Positions 17,444 to 26,739 of a stretch of DNA of 64,000 nt are shown one piece after another. How positions within the stretch are numbered: position 1 is the first letter of the stretch; each line of letters begins with the position of its first letter. Origin of the DNA: Isosphaeraceae bacterium EP7 (GTDB lineage: Bacteria; Planctomycetota; Planctomycetia; Isosphaerales; Isosphaeraceae); the NCBI GenBank assembly GCA_038400315.1, contig CP151667.1, positions 6,087,174 through 6,151,173 of the forward strand, in the 5' to 3' direction. The position numbers and the translations under genes were made by a program. The notes below the pieces were generated by a model, which was given only the letters and a program-made list of their open reading frames with translations, was not told the origin of the DNA and made no database searches.

Positions 17444-20299
17444 ATGTTTTCTCCCGTCTGGCAGGTGAGCCGAAAGCCCGAGACCGCTTCCTCCCTCGCC
17501 AGGACCCGGGAGAGGCGTGGTCGTCATCGGCTTTCGTTGCCGATGCTGGAGCGTTGCGAAGATCGAATCCTTTTGGCCAACGTGTCGTTGCTGGGGACGG
17601 CCCAGAGTTTTGCGGTCCTGGGGGCCACCACGGTGACCAACACCGGACCGTCCATCATCTTCGGAGATTTGGGCGTCAGCCCAGGTTCCGCGATTACCGG
17701 CTTTCCCCCGGGGATCGTGACCGGCGGGACGATCCATGCAAACGATGGCGTCGCAACGCAGGCTCACGCCGACCTCGCCACCGCCTACGGTGTGCTCGTG
17801 GGCTCGACGTCCACGCAAGTCCTGGCTGGTAATCTGGGCGGGCTCACGCTCCTGCCGGGCGTCTACAGGATCAACACGGCGGCCCAGTTGACGGGAACAC
17901 TGACCCTCGACGCCCAGAGCGACCCGAATGCTTCCTTCGACTTCCTCATCGGCACGACCTTGATCACGGCGAGCGATTCGTCCGTCAACCTGATCAATGG
18001 AGCCCATGGCGACAACGTCTTCTTCCAGGTCGGGAGCTCCGCGACCTTGGGCGCGAACACCGCGTTCGCGGGGAACATCCTGGCGAACACGAGCATCACC
18101 CTGACGACCGGGGCCAGCATCGCGAACGGCCGGGCCCTCGCGGTCAATGCCGCAGTGACGATGGACACCAACTCCATCGCGATCGCCCCCGCGCTACTGG
18201 TAATCGACGACGTGACGGTGAACGAAAACGAAGGCACCGCCACCTTCACCGTCAGCCTGTCCCGCCCCAGCGGCGAGGCCATTTCTGTGGTCGCCGACAC
18301 GGCCAACGGCTCGGCCGTCGCCCCGGGCGATTACACCGCAACCTCCTCGATCCTCACCTTCGCCCCGGGCGTGACCTCGCAGACGTTCACCGTCCCGGTG
18401 GTCAACGACGCCCTGAACGAAGCGACCGAGACATTGACGGTCAATTTGACGGGTGCCATCGGAGCCAACATCGCCGACTCCGTCGGTGTGGCCAGCATCC
18501 TCGACGACGACCCAACTCCAACGCTGTCGATCGACAGCGTGACGATCGACGAGAACGCCGGCACCGCGGTCTTTACGGTCACGTTATCGGCGGCAAGCGG
18601 CCAATCCGTGTCGGTCGGCTTCGCGACGGCGCCACAAGCGGCGACGGCACCGGCAGACTACCAGGCCGTCGCCGGCACGCTGACATTCCTGCCCGGCGGT
18701 GCCCTGACGCAGACGATTATCGTTCCAATCGTCGACGATGCCATCTTCGAGACCAGCGAGTCGTTCCTTCTCAACCTCTCGGCACCGACCAACGCCACCC
18801 TGTCCAACACCGTGGGGACGGGCACGATCGTTGATGATGAGCCTGAGCCCACGATCACCATCACCGGCTTGGCGATGACGGAGGGAGATGCCGGGACCAG
18901 TTCAGTGGCATTCGTGGTCACTCTGTCAGGTCTCTCGTCGCTTCCCATCACCGTCCAGTTCGCCACCGCCGACGGCACGGCGACGGCGGGCGTTGACTAT
19001 GTCGCCAGTGGCGGGACGCTGACCATCCCCGCGGGAAGCCTGACCGGGACGATCCTCGTGCCGATCACGGGCGACCTGCTCGACGAGACCGATGAAGCAT
19101 TTGTCGTCAATCTGACGGCGCCGACGAACGCCACGCTGGCCCTCGGCCAAGCCCAGGGGGCGATCCTCGACGACGACGCCACACCCACCGCGACGATCAG
19201 CGGGGCGACCGTGACGGAGGGCGATGCCGGGACGACCAACGCCGTCTTCACCGTCACGCTTTCGGCCGTCAGTGGCCGCGATGTCACGCTGAACTTCGCC
19301 ACCGCCGACGGCACGGCGACGGCGGGCGTTGACTATGTCGCCAGTGGCGGGACGCTGACCATCCCCGCGGGAAGCCTGACCGGAACGATCCTCGTGCCGA
19401 TCACGGGCGACCTGCTCGACGAGTTCGACGAAGCATTCGTCGTCAACCTCTCCAATCCCACCAACGCGACCGTCGCCGGCGCCCAGGGCTTGGGGGCGAT
19501 TCTCGACGACGACACCTCGCCTGTTGCTGTCGCGGACGGATTTACTGGCGCACGAGGCACGACGCTGACCGTCTCGGGTCCCGGCGTTTTGTCCAACGAC
19601 TCCGATGGCGACGGCAATCTGCTGACGGCCGTGCTTGTCTCCGGCCCGAGCAGCGGCGTCCTCGTTCTGAATGCCGACGGGTCATTCACCTACACGCCCA
19701 ATGCGGGCTTCTCCGGCCTCGATCGCTTCACCTATCGCGCCATCGGAGGGGGCAATTCGAGCACCGTGGCCACCGCGACAATCACCATCCGGGACATGGT
19801 CGGCCCGGCCGTGCCGGACCTCACACGCTTCGGCTTCCACGCGAGCCCGACGTTCCTGGTCCTGACCTTCGGCGAAGACCTGAACCCAGCTCGGGCCGGC
19901 GACGTGTCCAACTATCGACTGCTCGGGCCGAACGGGCGTCCGATCGCGCTGACCTCGGCCGTCTACGACGGTGCGACAAGAACCGTGACACTTCGCCCCA
20001 GCCGCATGCTCCCGCTCAACTCTGGGTATCGGCTGGTTGTTAATGGTTCGACGCCGTCGGGAGTCGCCGATCAGTTCGACAACCTGCTCGATGGCGATCG
20101 AGATGGCCTGGCCGGCGGCGACTCGACACTCGAGTTCGGCCGTGAGGCGCTACGGGCCCTAGCCACCAACCGCACGCAAAGGGCGCTTGCGAGGCGGTTC
20201 CAGATCCCGGTCGTCAGCGACAGTGGCCTGTCCCGGCAGCTCATCGGGACGATGAATTCGCCTCGGTTCCTCCGCCTGCTGGCACGCACGTGGCGTTGA
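17444..20299 (+). CDS. surface protein: DUF3494 ice-binding-like domain plus Calx-beta repeats
   Basis: The 951-residue protein starts with a basic region and the planctomycete-type motif LERCEDRILL (about 35-44). Residues about 46-245 match the DUF3494 ice-binding-like fold (SFAVLGATTVTNTGPSIIFGDLGVSPG, LGGLTLLPGVYRI, NVFFQVGSSATLG, AGNILANTSITLTTGAS). Four Calx-beta repeats follow (about 249-356, 357-466, 468-578, 579-690), each ending in a DDD or DDE-type calcium motif. Then come a cadherin-like Ig unit (692-784) and an SbsA-like Ig unit (786-900). Adhesion, with or without ice or surface binding, is inferred. AGGAGA precedes the ATG. Repeats 3 and 4 share 129 almost identical bases. Confidence 0.88.
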   Translation: MFSPVWQVSRKPETASSLARTRERRGRHRLSLPMLERCEDRILLANVSLLGTAQSFAVLGATTVTNTGPSIIFGDLGVSPGSAITGFPPGIVTGGTIHANDGVATQAHADLATAYGVLVGSTSTQVLAGNLGGLTLLPGVYRINTAAQLTGTLTLDAQSDPNASFDFLIGTTLITASDSSVNLINGAHGDNVFFQVGSSATLGANTAFAGNILANTSITLTTGASIANGRALAVNAAVTMDTNSIAIAPALLVIDDVTVNENEGTATFTVSLSRPSGEAISVVADTANGSAVAPGDYTATSSILTFAPGVTSQTFTVPVVNDALNEATETLTVNLTGAIGANIADSVGVASILDDDPTPTLSIDSVTIDENAGTAVFTVTLSAASGQSVSVGFATAPQAATAPADYQAVAGTLTFLPGGALTQTIIVPIVDDAIFETSESFLLNLSAPTNATLSNTVGTGTIVDDEPEPTITITGLAMTEGDAGTSSVAFVVTLSGLSSLPITVQFATADGTATAGVDYVASGGTLTIPAGSLTGTILVPITGDLLDETDEAFVVNLTAPTNATLALGQAQGAILDDDATPTATISGATVTEGDAGTTNAVFTVTLSAVSGRDVTLNFATADGTATAGVDYVASGGTLTIPAGSLTGTILVPITGDLLDEFDEAFVVNLSNPTNATVAGAQGLGAILDDDTSPVAVADGFTGARGTTLTVSGPGVLSNDSDGDGNLLTAVLVSGPSSGVLVLNADGSFTYTPNAGFSGLDRFTYRAIGGGNSSTVATATITIRDMVGPAVPDLTRFGFHASPTFLVLTFGEDLNPARAGDVSNYRLLGPNGRPIALTSAVYDGATRTVTLRPSRMLPLNSGYRLVVNGSTPSGVADQFDNLLDGDRDGLAGGDSTLEFGREALRALATNRTQRALARRFQIPVVSDSGLSRQLIGTMNSPRFLRLLARTWR
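18959..19423 (+). repeat. 129-bp near-identical internal duplication
   Basis: Bases 18959-19087 and 19295-19423 are the same except for one mismatch. They are 336 bp (112 codons) apart, exactly one Calx-beta unit. The rest of the two units is clearly diverged, so the identical block points to recent gene conversion or unequal crossover within the gene. Confidence 0.9.
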
Positions 20300-20347
20300 T
20301 CTGAGGATACGCCACCGTGTCGCGTTAGCGTGAAATGACGTGCCCAC

Positions 20348-20376
20348 GGATTCTCACCGCGATGGTCAGAGAATCC
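20348..20376 (+). terminator. possible hairpin terminator after the DUF3494 gene
   Basis: GGATTCTC (20348-20355) pairs with GAGAATCC (20369-20376) across a 13-nt loop, 48 bp after the stop codon. The flanks TGCCC and GGGCA extend it imperfectly. No T tract follows, so the call is weak. Confidence 0.35.
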
Positions 20377-20540
20377 GGGGGCACATCGACAACAGATCCT
20401 GGTTACCTGGGCGTCCCCGGCCGCGGGCGTCATCTGATTCCGCATTTTTACATTATTGCATATGCTGATATAACCTGTTTCGTCTTAGCCAGTGACGCAA
20501 TCGGCGTGGGCGAGGCATACGAGCAAATACGCCGATCCGT

Positions 20541-23500
20541 TCAGTGGGCCGCGATCGCCTCGGTGACAGGTTCATCCGACTCGTCCTTGATGAGGCTGCT
20601 CTTGTCGGCAATCACGCCGAACAAGTAATACAGGCCGGGAATGAACAGGACCCCGATCAAGGTGCCCACGAGCATCCCGCCGACTGACGCGGTGCCAATC
20701 GTTCGATTTCCGATCGCACCGGGGCCGGTGGCATAAACTAACGGGAGGAGACCGGCGATGAACGCGAAGGATGTCATCAAGATCGGCCGGAAACGCAATT
20801 TTCCGCCCTTGATCGCCGCCTCCTTGATGCTCAACCCCTCACGGTGCAGTTGCACCGCGAATTCCACGATCAAAATCGCGTTCTTGCCGAGCAGGCCGAC
20901 CAGCATGACCAGACCGATCTGGGCGTAGACGTCGTTGGACAATCCCATGACCTTCAGGAGCAGGAAGGCTCCGAAGATCCCGATCGGCAACGACAGGATC
21001 ACCGCCAGCGGCAGCATGAAACTCTCGTATTGCCCGACCAGCACGAGATAGACGAAGACAACGACGACCAGGAAGATATAGATCGCCGTGTTCCCCGCTC
21101 CCGCCTCATCATAAGATAGGCCTTCCCAGCCGATGTCGTAACCGTGGGGCAGAGTCTCGGCGGCGACCTCCTGGATCGCCTTGATGGCTTGGCCGCTGCT
21201 GAAGCCGGGAGCTGGTGCACCCTGAATGGCGGCGGAGGGATACAGGTTGTAGCGGTTGATCTCGTTCAGGCCCTGCTGCTTCTTGAGCGTCATGAAGGAG
21301 GAATAGGAAACCATCTCCCCTTGTTCGTTCTTGACGAACATTGTCTCCAGGTCCTCGGGATACCGCCGGAACTCCGGCGCGGCCTGAACGAAGACCTTGA
21401 AGAACTGGCCGAAGAGGATGAAGCCTTGCTCCCATGTGCTGCCCACGTTGATGGATAGGTTGTCCAACGCGGCTGCGATCGACACCCCCTTCTGCATGGC
21501 CACGTCGTTGTTGATGACCAGTTCATACTGCGGGTAGTTGCTGGCGAAGAAGGTGAACAGGCCCTTCACCTCTTTACGCTTCGACAGGGCGGCCATGAAC
21601 TTTTCGGTCACTTTACCGAGTCGTTCGTAGTCATTCGTGTTCGTCTTGTCGAGGACACGCGTGGAGAATCCCCCGGCCGCGCCGAAGCCCGGAACCGCCG
21701 GAGGCTCGAAGAACTCGAGCTTGACATTGGAGATCGCACGACCTTTTTCGTCGAGCTTTTCGATGATCTCGCGGGAGGTCAGCTTGCGATCGGCCCATGG
21801 TTTCAGATTGATGAGGCAAGTCCCCGCGTTCGACCCGCGTCCCTCGGTCAGGACCTCGTAACCCGCCAACGAGGAGACCGAGTTGACTCCTTCGATGCCT
21901 TTGGCAACCACCTGCAGTTCGTGAGCCTTGGAATTGGTGTATTCGAGGGTCGAGCCTGGAGGCGTCTGGATGATCCCGTAGATCATCCCCTGGTCTTCGA
22001 GCGGAATGAAGCCGGTCGGGAGCTTCGTGTTCACGAGGTAAATGGCGACGCAAAAGCCCATGATCACGAACATGGTTAACGTGCGGCTCGTGACGATCGG
22101 GCGTAGGACCGCGGCATATCCGCCCGTGACCCTCTCGACCCCTCGGTCGAAGAGATGGAGCAAGTAGGCGAGCGGGCCACGCTTTTTCACCTGGTTCGAG
22201 TGGGGCTTGAGAAGCATCGCGCAGAGGACCGGCGTGAGCGTCAGGGCCACGACGCCGGAAAGCACGATGGCCATGGCCATCGTGAGACCGAACTGGCGGT
22301 AGAAGACGCCGACCGGCCCGGTCATGAAGGTCACCGGAATGAAGACCGCCGTCATCACCATGGTGATCGCGATGATCGCCCCGCTGATCTCCTGGACAAC
22401 CTCCTTGGTAGCCCGATAGGGCGAGAGATGCTTCTCGGCCATCTTGGCATGCACCGCCTCGACCACCACGATGGCGTCGTCAACCACGACCCCGATCGCC
22501 AGCACCAGCGCGAAGAGCGTGATCAGGTTGATCGATAGGCCGAACAACAGCATGAAGAAGAAGGTCCCGATCAACGACACCGGAACCGCCAGGGTCGGGA
22601 TCAGCGTGGAACGCCAATCACCGAGGAACAGGAAGACCACCAGGGCCACCAGGATGAAGGCCTCGAAGAGCGTGTGGAGCACCTTCTCGATGGAAGCCTC
22701 GAGGAACGCGGAGACGTCGTAGGTGACCGCGAAGTCCATGCCTGGTGGGAATGACTCCCCCTTCATCTCCTGGAGCTTCTCCTTGACCTCCTCGATGACG
22801 GCGGCGGCGTTGGAGCCCGGGGTCTGCTTGAGGACGATGGCTGCGGAGGGGAGGCCGTCGATGTCCGAATAGAGGTTGTAGTAGGAGGCACTCAGCTCGA
22901 CCTTGGCGACGTCCTTGAGCCGCAGGATCTCTCCGTTAGGATTTGCTTTAATAATGATATTTTCATACTGCTCCGTCTTGTTGTAGCGTCCCACCCAGGT
23001 CAGGACGTACTCGACCGTCTGCGAGGTCGTGCCCGTCGCCTGGCCGAGCCGACCGGGAGAGCCGATCATGCTCTGCTGTCCGAGGGCCTTCATGACGTCC
23101 TCGGAGGACAGATTGTAGGCTCGCATGCGGTCGAGATTCAGCCAGACCCGCATCGAATACTGGCGGCTACCGAGGATCGTGGCGGTGCCGACGCCCCGGA
23201 CCCGCTTGATCTCGGGCAGGATGTTGACGAAGGCGTAGTTGTAGAGGAAATTCTGGTCGACGCCCTTCTGGGTACTGAAGACGTTCACATACATCAGCAT
23301 GCTCGTCATCATCTGCATGACGACGATTCCCTCCCGCTCGACCAGGGGAGGCAGCCGGTTCTTCACCATGTTGATCCGGTTATTCACGTTCAAGACCGCC
23401 ACGTTCGGGTCCGTGCCCGGCTCGAAGACGATCTGGATCGTTGCCTCACCGGCACTGGTGGCGGCGGAGGCCATGTAGCGCATGTCCTGCACGCCGTTGA

Positions 23501-23705
23501 TGGCCTGTTCCAGGATGATGAGGACCGAGTCGACCAGGACCGCGGCACTGGCGCCGGGATAAGCAACCGTGACCACCACGCTGGGCGGCGCGACGGAAGG
23601 GAACTGGGAAATCGGGAGGGTGTTGATCGCCAGCCCGCCCAGGAACAGGATGACCACCGAGATGACGATTGCCAACGCCGGCCGCTGGAGGAATTTTGCG
23701 AACAT
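20541..23705 (-). CDS. HAE1-family RND efflux pump (AcrB-like inner-membrane transporter)
   Basis: This proton-driven tripartite efflux pump has 1054 residues, the normal AcrB length. It starts MFAKFLQRPALAIVISVVILFLGG, has a first periplasmic porter region (ISQFPSVAPPSVVVTVAYPGAS), then TM4 with the proton-relay pair in AIGVVVDDAIVVVEAV, a second porter half, and the TM10-12 block (GLLGKNAILIVEFAV, GGMLVGTLIGVLFIPGLYYLF). It is the last gene of a minus-strand set OMF (28620), small protein (26060), MFP (25308), pump (23705). The 334-bp gap before it is unusually long for one operon. The substrate cannot be read from sequence. Confidence 0.95.
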   Translation of the reverse strand: MFAKFLQRPALAIVISVVILFLGGLAINTLPISQFPSVAPPSVVVTVAYPGASAAVLVDSVLIILEQAINGVQDMRYMASAATSAGEATIQIVFEPGTDPNVAVLNVNNRINMVKNRLPPLVEREGIVVMQMMTSMLMYVNVFSTQKGVDQNFLYNYAFVNILPEIKRVRGVGTATILGSRQYSMRVWLNLDRMRAYNLSSEDVMKALGQQSMIGSPGRLGQATGTTSQTVEYVLTWVGRYNKTEQYENIIIKANPNGEILRLKDVAKVELSASYYNLYSDIDGLPSAAIVLKQTPGSNAAAVIEEVKEKLQEMKGESFPPGMDFAVTYDVSAFLEASIEKVLHTLFEAFILVALVVFLFLGDWRSTLIPTLAVPVSLIGTFFFMLLFGLSINLITLFALVLAIGVVVDDAIVVVEAVHAKMAEKHLSPYRATKEVVQEISGAIIAITMVMTAVFIPVTFMTGPVGVFYRQFGLTMAMAIVLSGVVALTLTPVLCAMLLKPHSNQVKKRGPLAYLLHLFDRGVERVTGGYAAVLRPIVTSRTLTMFVIMGFCVAIYLVNTKLPTGFIPLEDQGMIYGIIQTPPGSTLEYTNSKAHELQVVAKGIEGVNSVSSLAGYEVLTEGRGSNAGTCLINLKPWADRKLTSREIIEKLDEKGRAISNVKLEFFEPPAVPGFGAAGGFSTRVLDKTNTNDYERLGKVTEKFMAALSKRKEVKGLFTFFASNYPQYELVINNDVAMQKGVSIAAALDNLSINVGSTWEQGFILFGQFFKVFVQAAPEFRRYPEDLETMFVKNEQGEMVSYSSFMTLKKQQGLNEINRYNLYPSAAIQGAPAPGFSSGQAIKAIQEVAAETLPHGYDIGWEGLSYDEAGAGNTAIYIFLVVVVFVYLVLVGQYESFMLPLAVILSLPIGIFGAFLLLKVMGLSNDVYAQIGLVMLVGLLGKNAILIVEFAVQLHREGLSIKEAAIKGGKLRFRPILMTSFAFIAGLLPLVYATGPGAIGNRTIGTASVGGMLVGTLIGVLFIPGLYYLFGVIADKSSLIKDESDEPVTEAIAAH

Positions 23706-24039
23706 GGGCCTGACCGCACTTTCCTAAAGATTGCACGAATGTGGATGAGCCGAATTCCGGGCACCGACCGCTGCAACCGCCACGCCGAACGGCCGACACC
23801 AACAAACCGATCGGCTATAACCAACCCGCCAGGTTGTCCCGTTTCGCTCGGCAGGCAGTCGGCTCCGACCGACTCAGCCCCCCGCTCAACCTCGACCGCC
23901 GATTTGCCCGCACCGATGAGAGCCGGGCAAACCGAGCGGAATTCAGATCGGGCCGCGAATCGAATCCAGCCCTCATGATCCGAATTCGTCAATTGCTGTG
24001 CCGAGTGGAATGGACCGCGGCCCGTCGTGAGAGCCTCGG
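23706..24039. other. spacer between MFP and RND pump genes
   Basis: This 334-bp stretch between two co-directional efflux genes contains no recognised gene, repeat or hairpin. It could hold an internal promoter for the pump. Confidence 0.5.
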
Positions 24040-25308
24040 CTATTCAGCCCTGTTCTTGAGGTTCGACATGACCAGTTCCGGGGCGCTGAACTCGTATTTG
24101 ACCTTCTCGCCGTCGCGAACCTGTTGGAGCCCCTCGAGGACGATCCTGTCTCCCACACCGAGTCCGTTCTTGATGACAAAAATATCGTCCAAGGTGTTCT
24201 GGACGACAACCTCGCGCTGGTGCACCACATCATCCTTACCGACGACGTAGGCATACCGCTTGTCGAGGATCTCGAAAGTCGCCCGCTGGGGGATCACGAG
24301 TGCGTCCTTCACCACTCGGTTGATCAACACGGTGCCGGTCTGACCGTGGCGAAGCAGGCGGTCCGGGTTCGGAAAATCCGCGCGGAAGGGGATGTTGCCG
24401 GTCTCGTTGTTGAATTGGGCCTCGATCGCACCGATCTTGCCGACCTGCTTGAACGTGCTGCCGTCCGCCAGACGGAGTCCAACTTTCCGCTCGTCCTTGT
24501 GATGATTCAGGCCGGCCATGTATTCGAGGTATTGGGCCTCGGGCACGTTGAAATAAACCCACATCAGGCTGTTGTCGGACAGGGTCGTGAGGTCGTCCCC
24601 CTCCTTGATCAGGCTGCCCAGTTGCTCGTGCAGGCGGTCGACGATTCCATCGAAGGGCGCTTTGACGTTGGTGAAGTTCAACTCCGCCCCGGCCAGTTCC
24701 GCCTTTGCCTGGGCCTTTGCCAGCTTGGCCTCGTACATCAGCACGTCATTTTGAGAGACCACTTTGGTGTCGAACAACCTCTTGCTGTACTTGAGCTCCA
24801 GTTGCGCGAGCTTGGCCTCGGCGTTCTCGGCGTCCAGCCTCGCCTGGTAGAGGGTCGGCACGATCTTGAACATCAGATCGCCCTTCTTCACCGCTTGGCC
24901 CTCCTTGACCATGATCGACTCGAGATAGCCGCTCTCCAAGGCACGGACATTGATGTGTCGCTGCGAGTGGATCTGGCAGACAAATTCCTGGGTGATCGTG
25001 ACGTCTTGCGCCTTGGGGCTGGTGACCACGATCTTGTGTTGCTCCCCGTGCGGCTGCTCCTCATGCGCGTGAGAATCCGACTCGAGCTTGCCGGCGACGA
25101 GTTCATTCGCCCGCATGGCCTTCACGCTGATATCATCGAGATATGCGTAAATCTCTTTCGTGTGCAGCGACGGGAGGTCCACGCGCATCTTGTACAGGGC
25201 GAGGACGCCGCCGCCCAGCAGGACGATTGCCATCATCAAGGTCTTCACCGGCCGTCGCTTGGCGATTTCAGTCTGATTCATCGCAACGACGGGTTCATTC
25301 TGGTTCAT
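24040..25308 (-). CDS. RND membrane fusion protein (AcrA/MexA-like)
   Basis: This is the periplasmic adaptor linking the pump to the outer-membrane channel. The 422-residue product has an N-terminal membrane anchor (TLMMAIVLLGGGVLALY, about 24-40), a lipoyl half-motif (INVRALESGYLESIMVKEGQAVKKGDLMFKI), a helical hairpin (about 155-215), the second lipoyl half (VKAPFDGIVDRL), and a beta-barrel/MP domain (LLRHGQTGTVLINRV, VIPQRATFEI). A His-rich stretch HAHEEQPHGEQH (about 78-90) precedes the lipoyl domain, which is not universal and might bind metal. The start at 25308 follows AGGAG by 8 nt; the longer upstream frame is Arg-rich and unlikely. Confidence 0.93.
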   Translation of the reverse strand: MNQNEPVVAMNQTEIAKRRPVKTLMMAIVLLGGGVLALYKMRVDLPSLHTKEIYAYLDDISVKAMRANELVAGKLESDSHAHEEQPHGEQHKIVVTSPKAQDVTITQEFVCQIHSQRHINVRALESGYLESIMVKEGQAVKKGDLMFKIVPTLYQARLDAENAEAKLAQLELKYSKRLFDTKVVSQNDVLMYEAKLAKAQAKAELAGAELNFTNVKAPFDGIVDRLHEQLGSLIKEGDDLTTLSDNSLMWVYFNVPEAQYLEYMAGLNHHKDERKVGLRLADGSTFKQVGKIGAIEAQFNNETGNIPFRADFPNPDRLLRHGQTGTVLINRVVKDALVIPQRATFEILDKRYAYVVGKDDVVHQREVVVQNTLDDIFVIKNGLGVGDRIVLEGLQQVRDGEKVKYEFSAPELVMSNLKNRAE

Positions 25309-25685
25309 CGCGGAACTCCTGTGCGACTCTTCTCGACTTTGTCCCGATTCCTCGGACCAAGGAATCGCGGTGTGGATTTGAGGGATTCGAGTACGGACAA
25401 CGATCCGACTCGGTCCGACACCAAGGGGGGGGACGAGGTGGCGTCTGAAGGCGCGCAGGATGAACTCTCGACGGATCCTCAGCGATCGATCGCGGATCTC
25501 GGCCAACGGACCACGCCGAATCGACGGCCACGAGGGTCGTCGAGCCCCAAGACTTGGGCAGCGGCGAGACACGAATGAACCGAGTCGACGACGTCGATCG
25601 AACGACATCCCCCAGGCTCAGGACCTGGATGATGCGTGCAGGACCGGCGAAAGATCAGCCGGCATGAGGGGCGATTGGAGGGGGA
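25309..25685. other. 377-bp spacer with no recognised gene
   Basis: This GC-rich spacer lies between the small membrane protein gene and the MFP gene on the same strand. No conserved motif was found. Confidence 0.5.
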
Positions 25686-26060
25686 TTAACAGCGGAGAGG
25701 GTAGAGCGAGAGGATCGAGGGGCGGGCGATCGGCTGGCGATCGGGGAGATTGCGGAAGGACCACGGGATCAGGAAGGAATCACAAGACTTGGCCAGAACA
25801 TCGGTCCAATCCTGCTCTTCATCCTCGGAAGAGATGGCTTTCAACTTCAGGAAGTCGTCGATCTCCACCGGTGCGACGCGACAGATCGTCGCTAGGCCCG
25901 GTGGTAGTGCGAGAGTGCGGCGAAGGCAATCGGGCCGGGACGAGAGGTTAACGGAGCGCGAGGTCCGGATCGGGGCAACCAACGCAAACGCCAGGAGTGC
26001 GAGCAGCACCAGCGAGGAAGTGAGCCAGAGCGTGAAAACGAGGCGTTTACGGTCGGGCAT
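25686..26060 (-). CDS. small membrane-anchored hypothetical protein in efflux locus
   Basis: The 124-residue product begins with a short basic start and one strong hydrophobic segment (LVFTLWLTSSLVLLALLAFALV, about 8-29), followed by a likely periplasmic region with two Cys residues (RPDCLRRTL, LATICRVAP) and a third near the end. No family is recognised. It lies between the OMF and MFP genes on the same strand, which hints at an accessory role in the efflux system. The start at 26060 puts the hydrophobic segment at the N terminus; an upstream ATG at 26132 is possible. Confidence 0.5.
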   Translation of the reverse strand: MPDRKRLVFTLWLTSSLVLLALLAFALVAPIRTSRSVNLSSRPDCLRRTLALPPGLATICRVAPVEIDDFLKLKAISSEDEEQDWTDVLAKSCDSFLIPWSFRNLPDRQPIARPSILSLYPLRC

Positions 26061-26575
26061 GGCATCTCGCTTCTCGAACGTCGTGATTCGAGGTTCGCTC
26101 GCCGAATTCCGGCAAGATAGCATTTCTACCAAATCGCTCCGCGATTTCCCCGGCTAGACGGGTGAAGCCCATGGCCCTGTTTTATCGACTCTCTCGGCTC
26201 CCGAGGAAGTCCCAAAGTTTTGGGTCAAGCGATACACGACGGTCAAGTCGTAAAATTTATAGCTAGACTCTCGACGAAAGTCAAGAAACGGTGTGGTCGT
26301 TCGATGCCTGGCAAGTCGCTTCGGTTGACCCTCCAGAGCAACTACGCACACGTGCTGCTCTGCATCGCAAGAAGGCCCGTCCCGCTTCCAACTCACGTCC
26401 AGGTTGCGTCTCCAGGGACTGAGCCGCTGGATCCAACAGGTTCGGCCGTGCTTCGTGTCAGATTATCGTCCACGTCGCGGATCGTTGAAAGCCGCGGGTC
26501 GGTCCGATTGCCCGGTCCTCGATCACCCAACCTCGAACGGGTCGGTTGACCACCCTTCTTCAGCTGAATGAACCT
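26061..26575. other. spacer downstream of the OMF gene
   Basis: About 515 bases of mixed composition contain no supported gene. The part near 26200-26280 is AT-rich and may carry a promoter for the genes at 26060 and below. Confidence 0.45.
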
Positions 26576-26618
26576 GGCCGCCCTGGCCCCGCCTCCAGGA
26601 GGCGGGGCCAGGGCGGCC
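26576..26618 (-). terminator. very strong 21-bp hairpin after the OMF gene
   Basis: Two perfect 21-base arms (26576-26596 and 26598-26618) flank a single base, giving an almost complete palindrome of very high GC content. It lies 121 bp beyond the OMF stop codon. It would strongly separate the OMF transcript from the MFP/RND genes unless read through. Confidence 0.7.
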
Positions 26619-26739
26619 GTCGTTCGAAGTCGAGCCGTTCGGTGGAAACAAGTCGCGACTGACCGTGAACGCCTGCTCCGAGTCAGTGGTTCGGAGAGGA
26701 TCGCCCCCACGCATCGTAGGCAACGAGCGGATCGACCGA

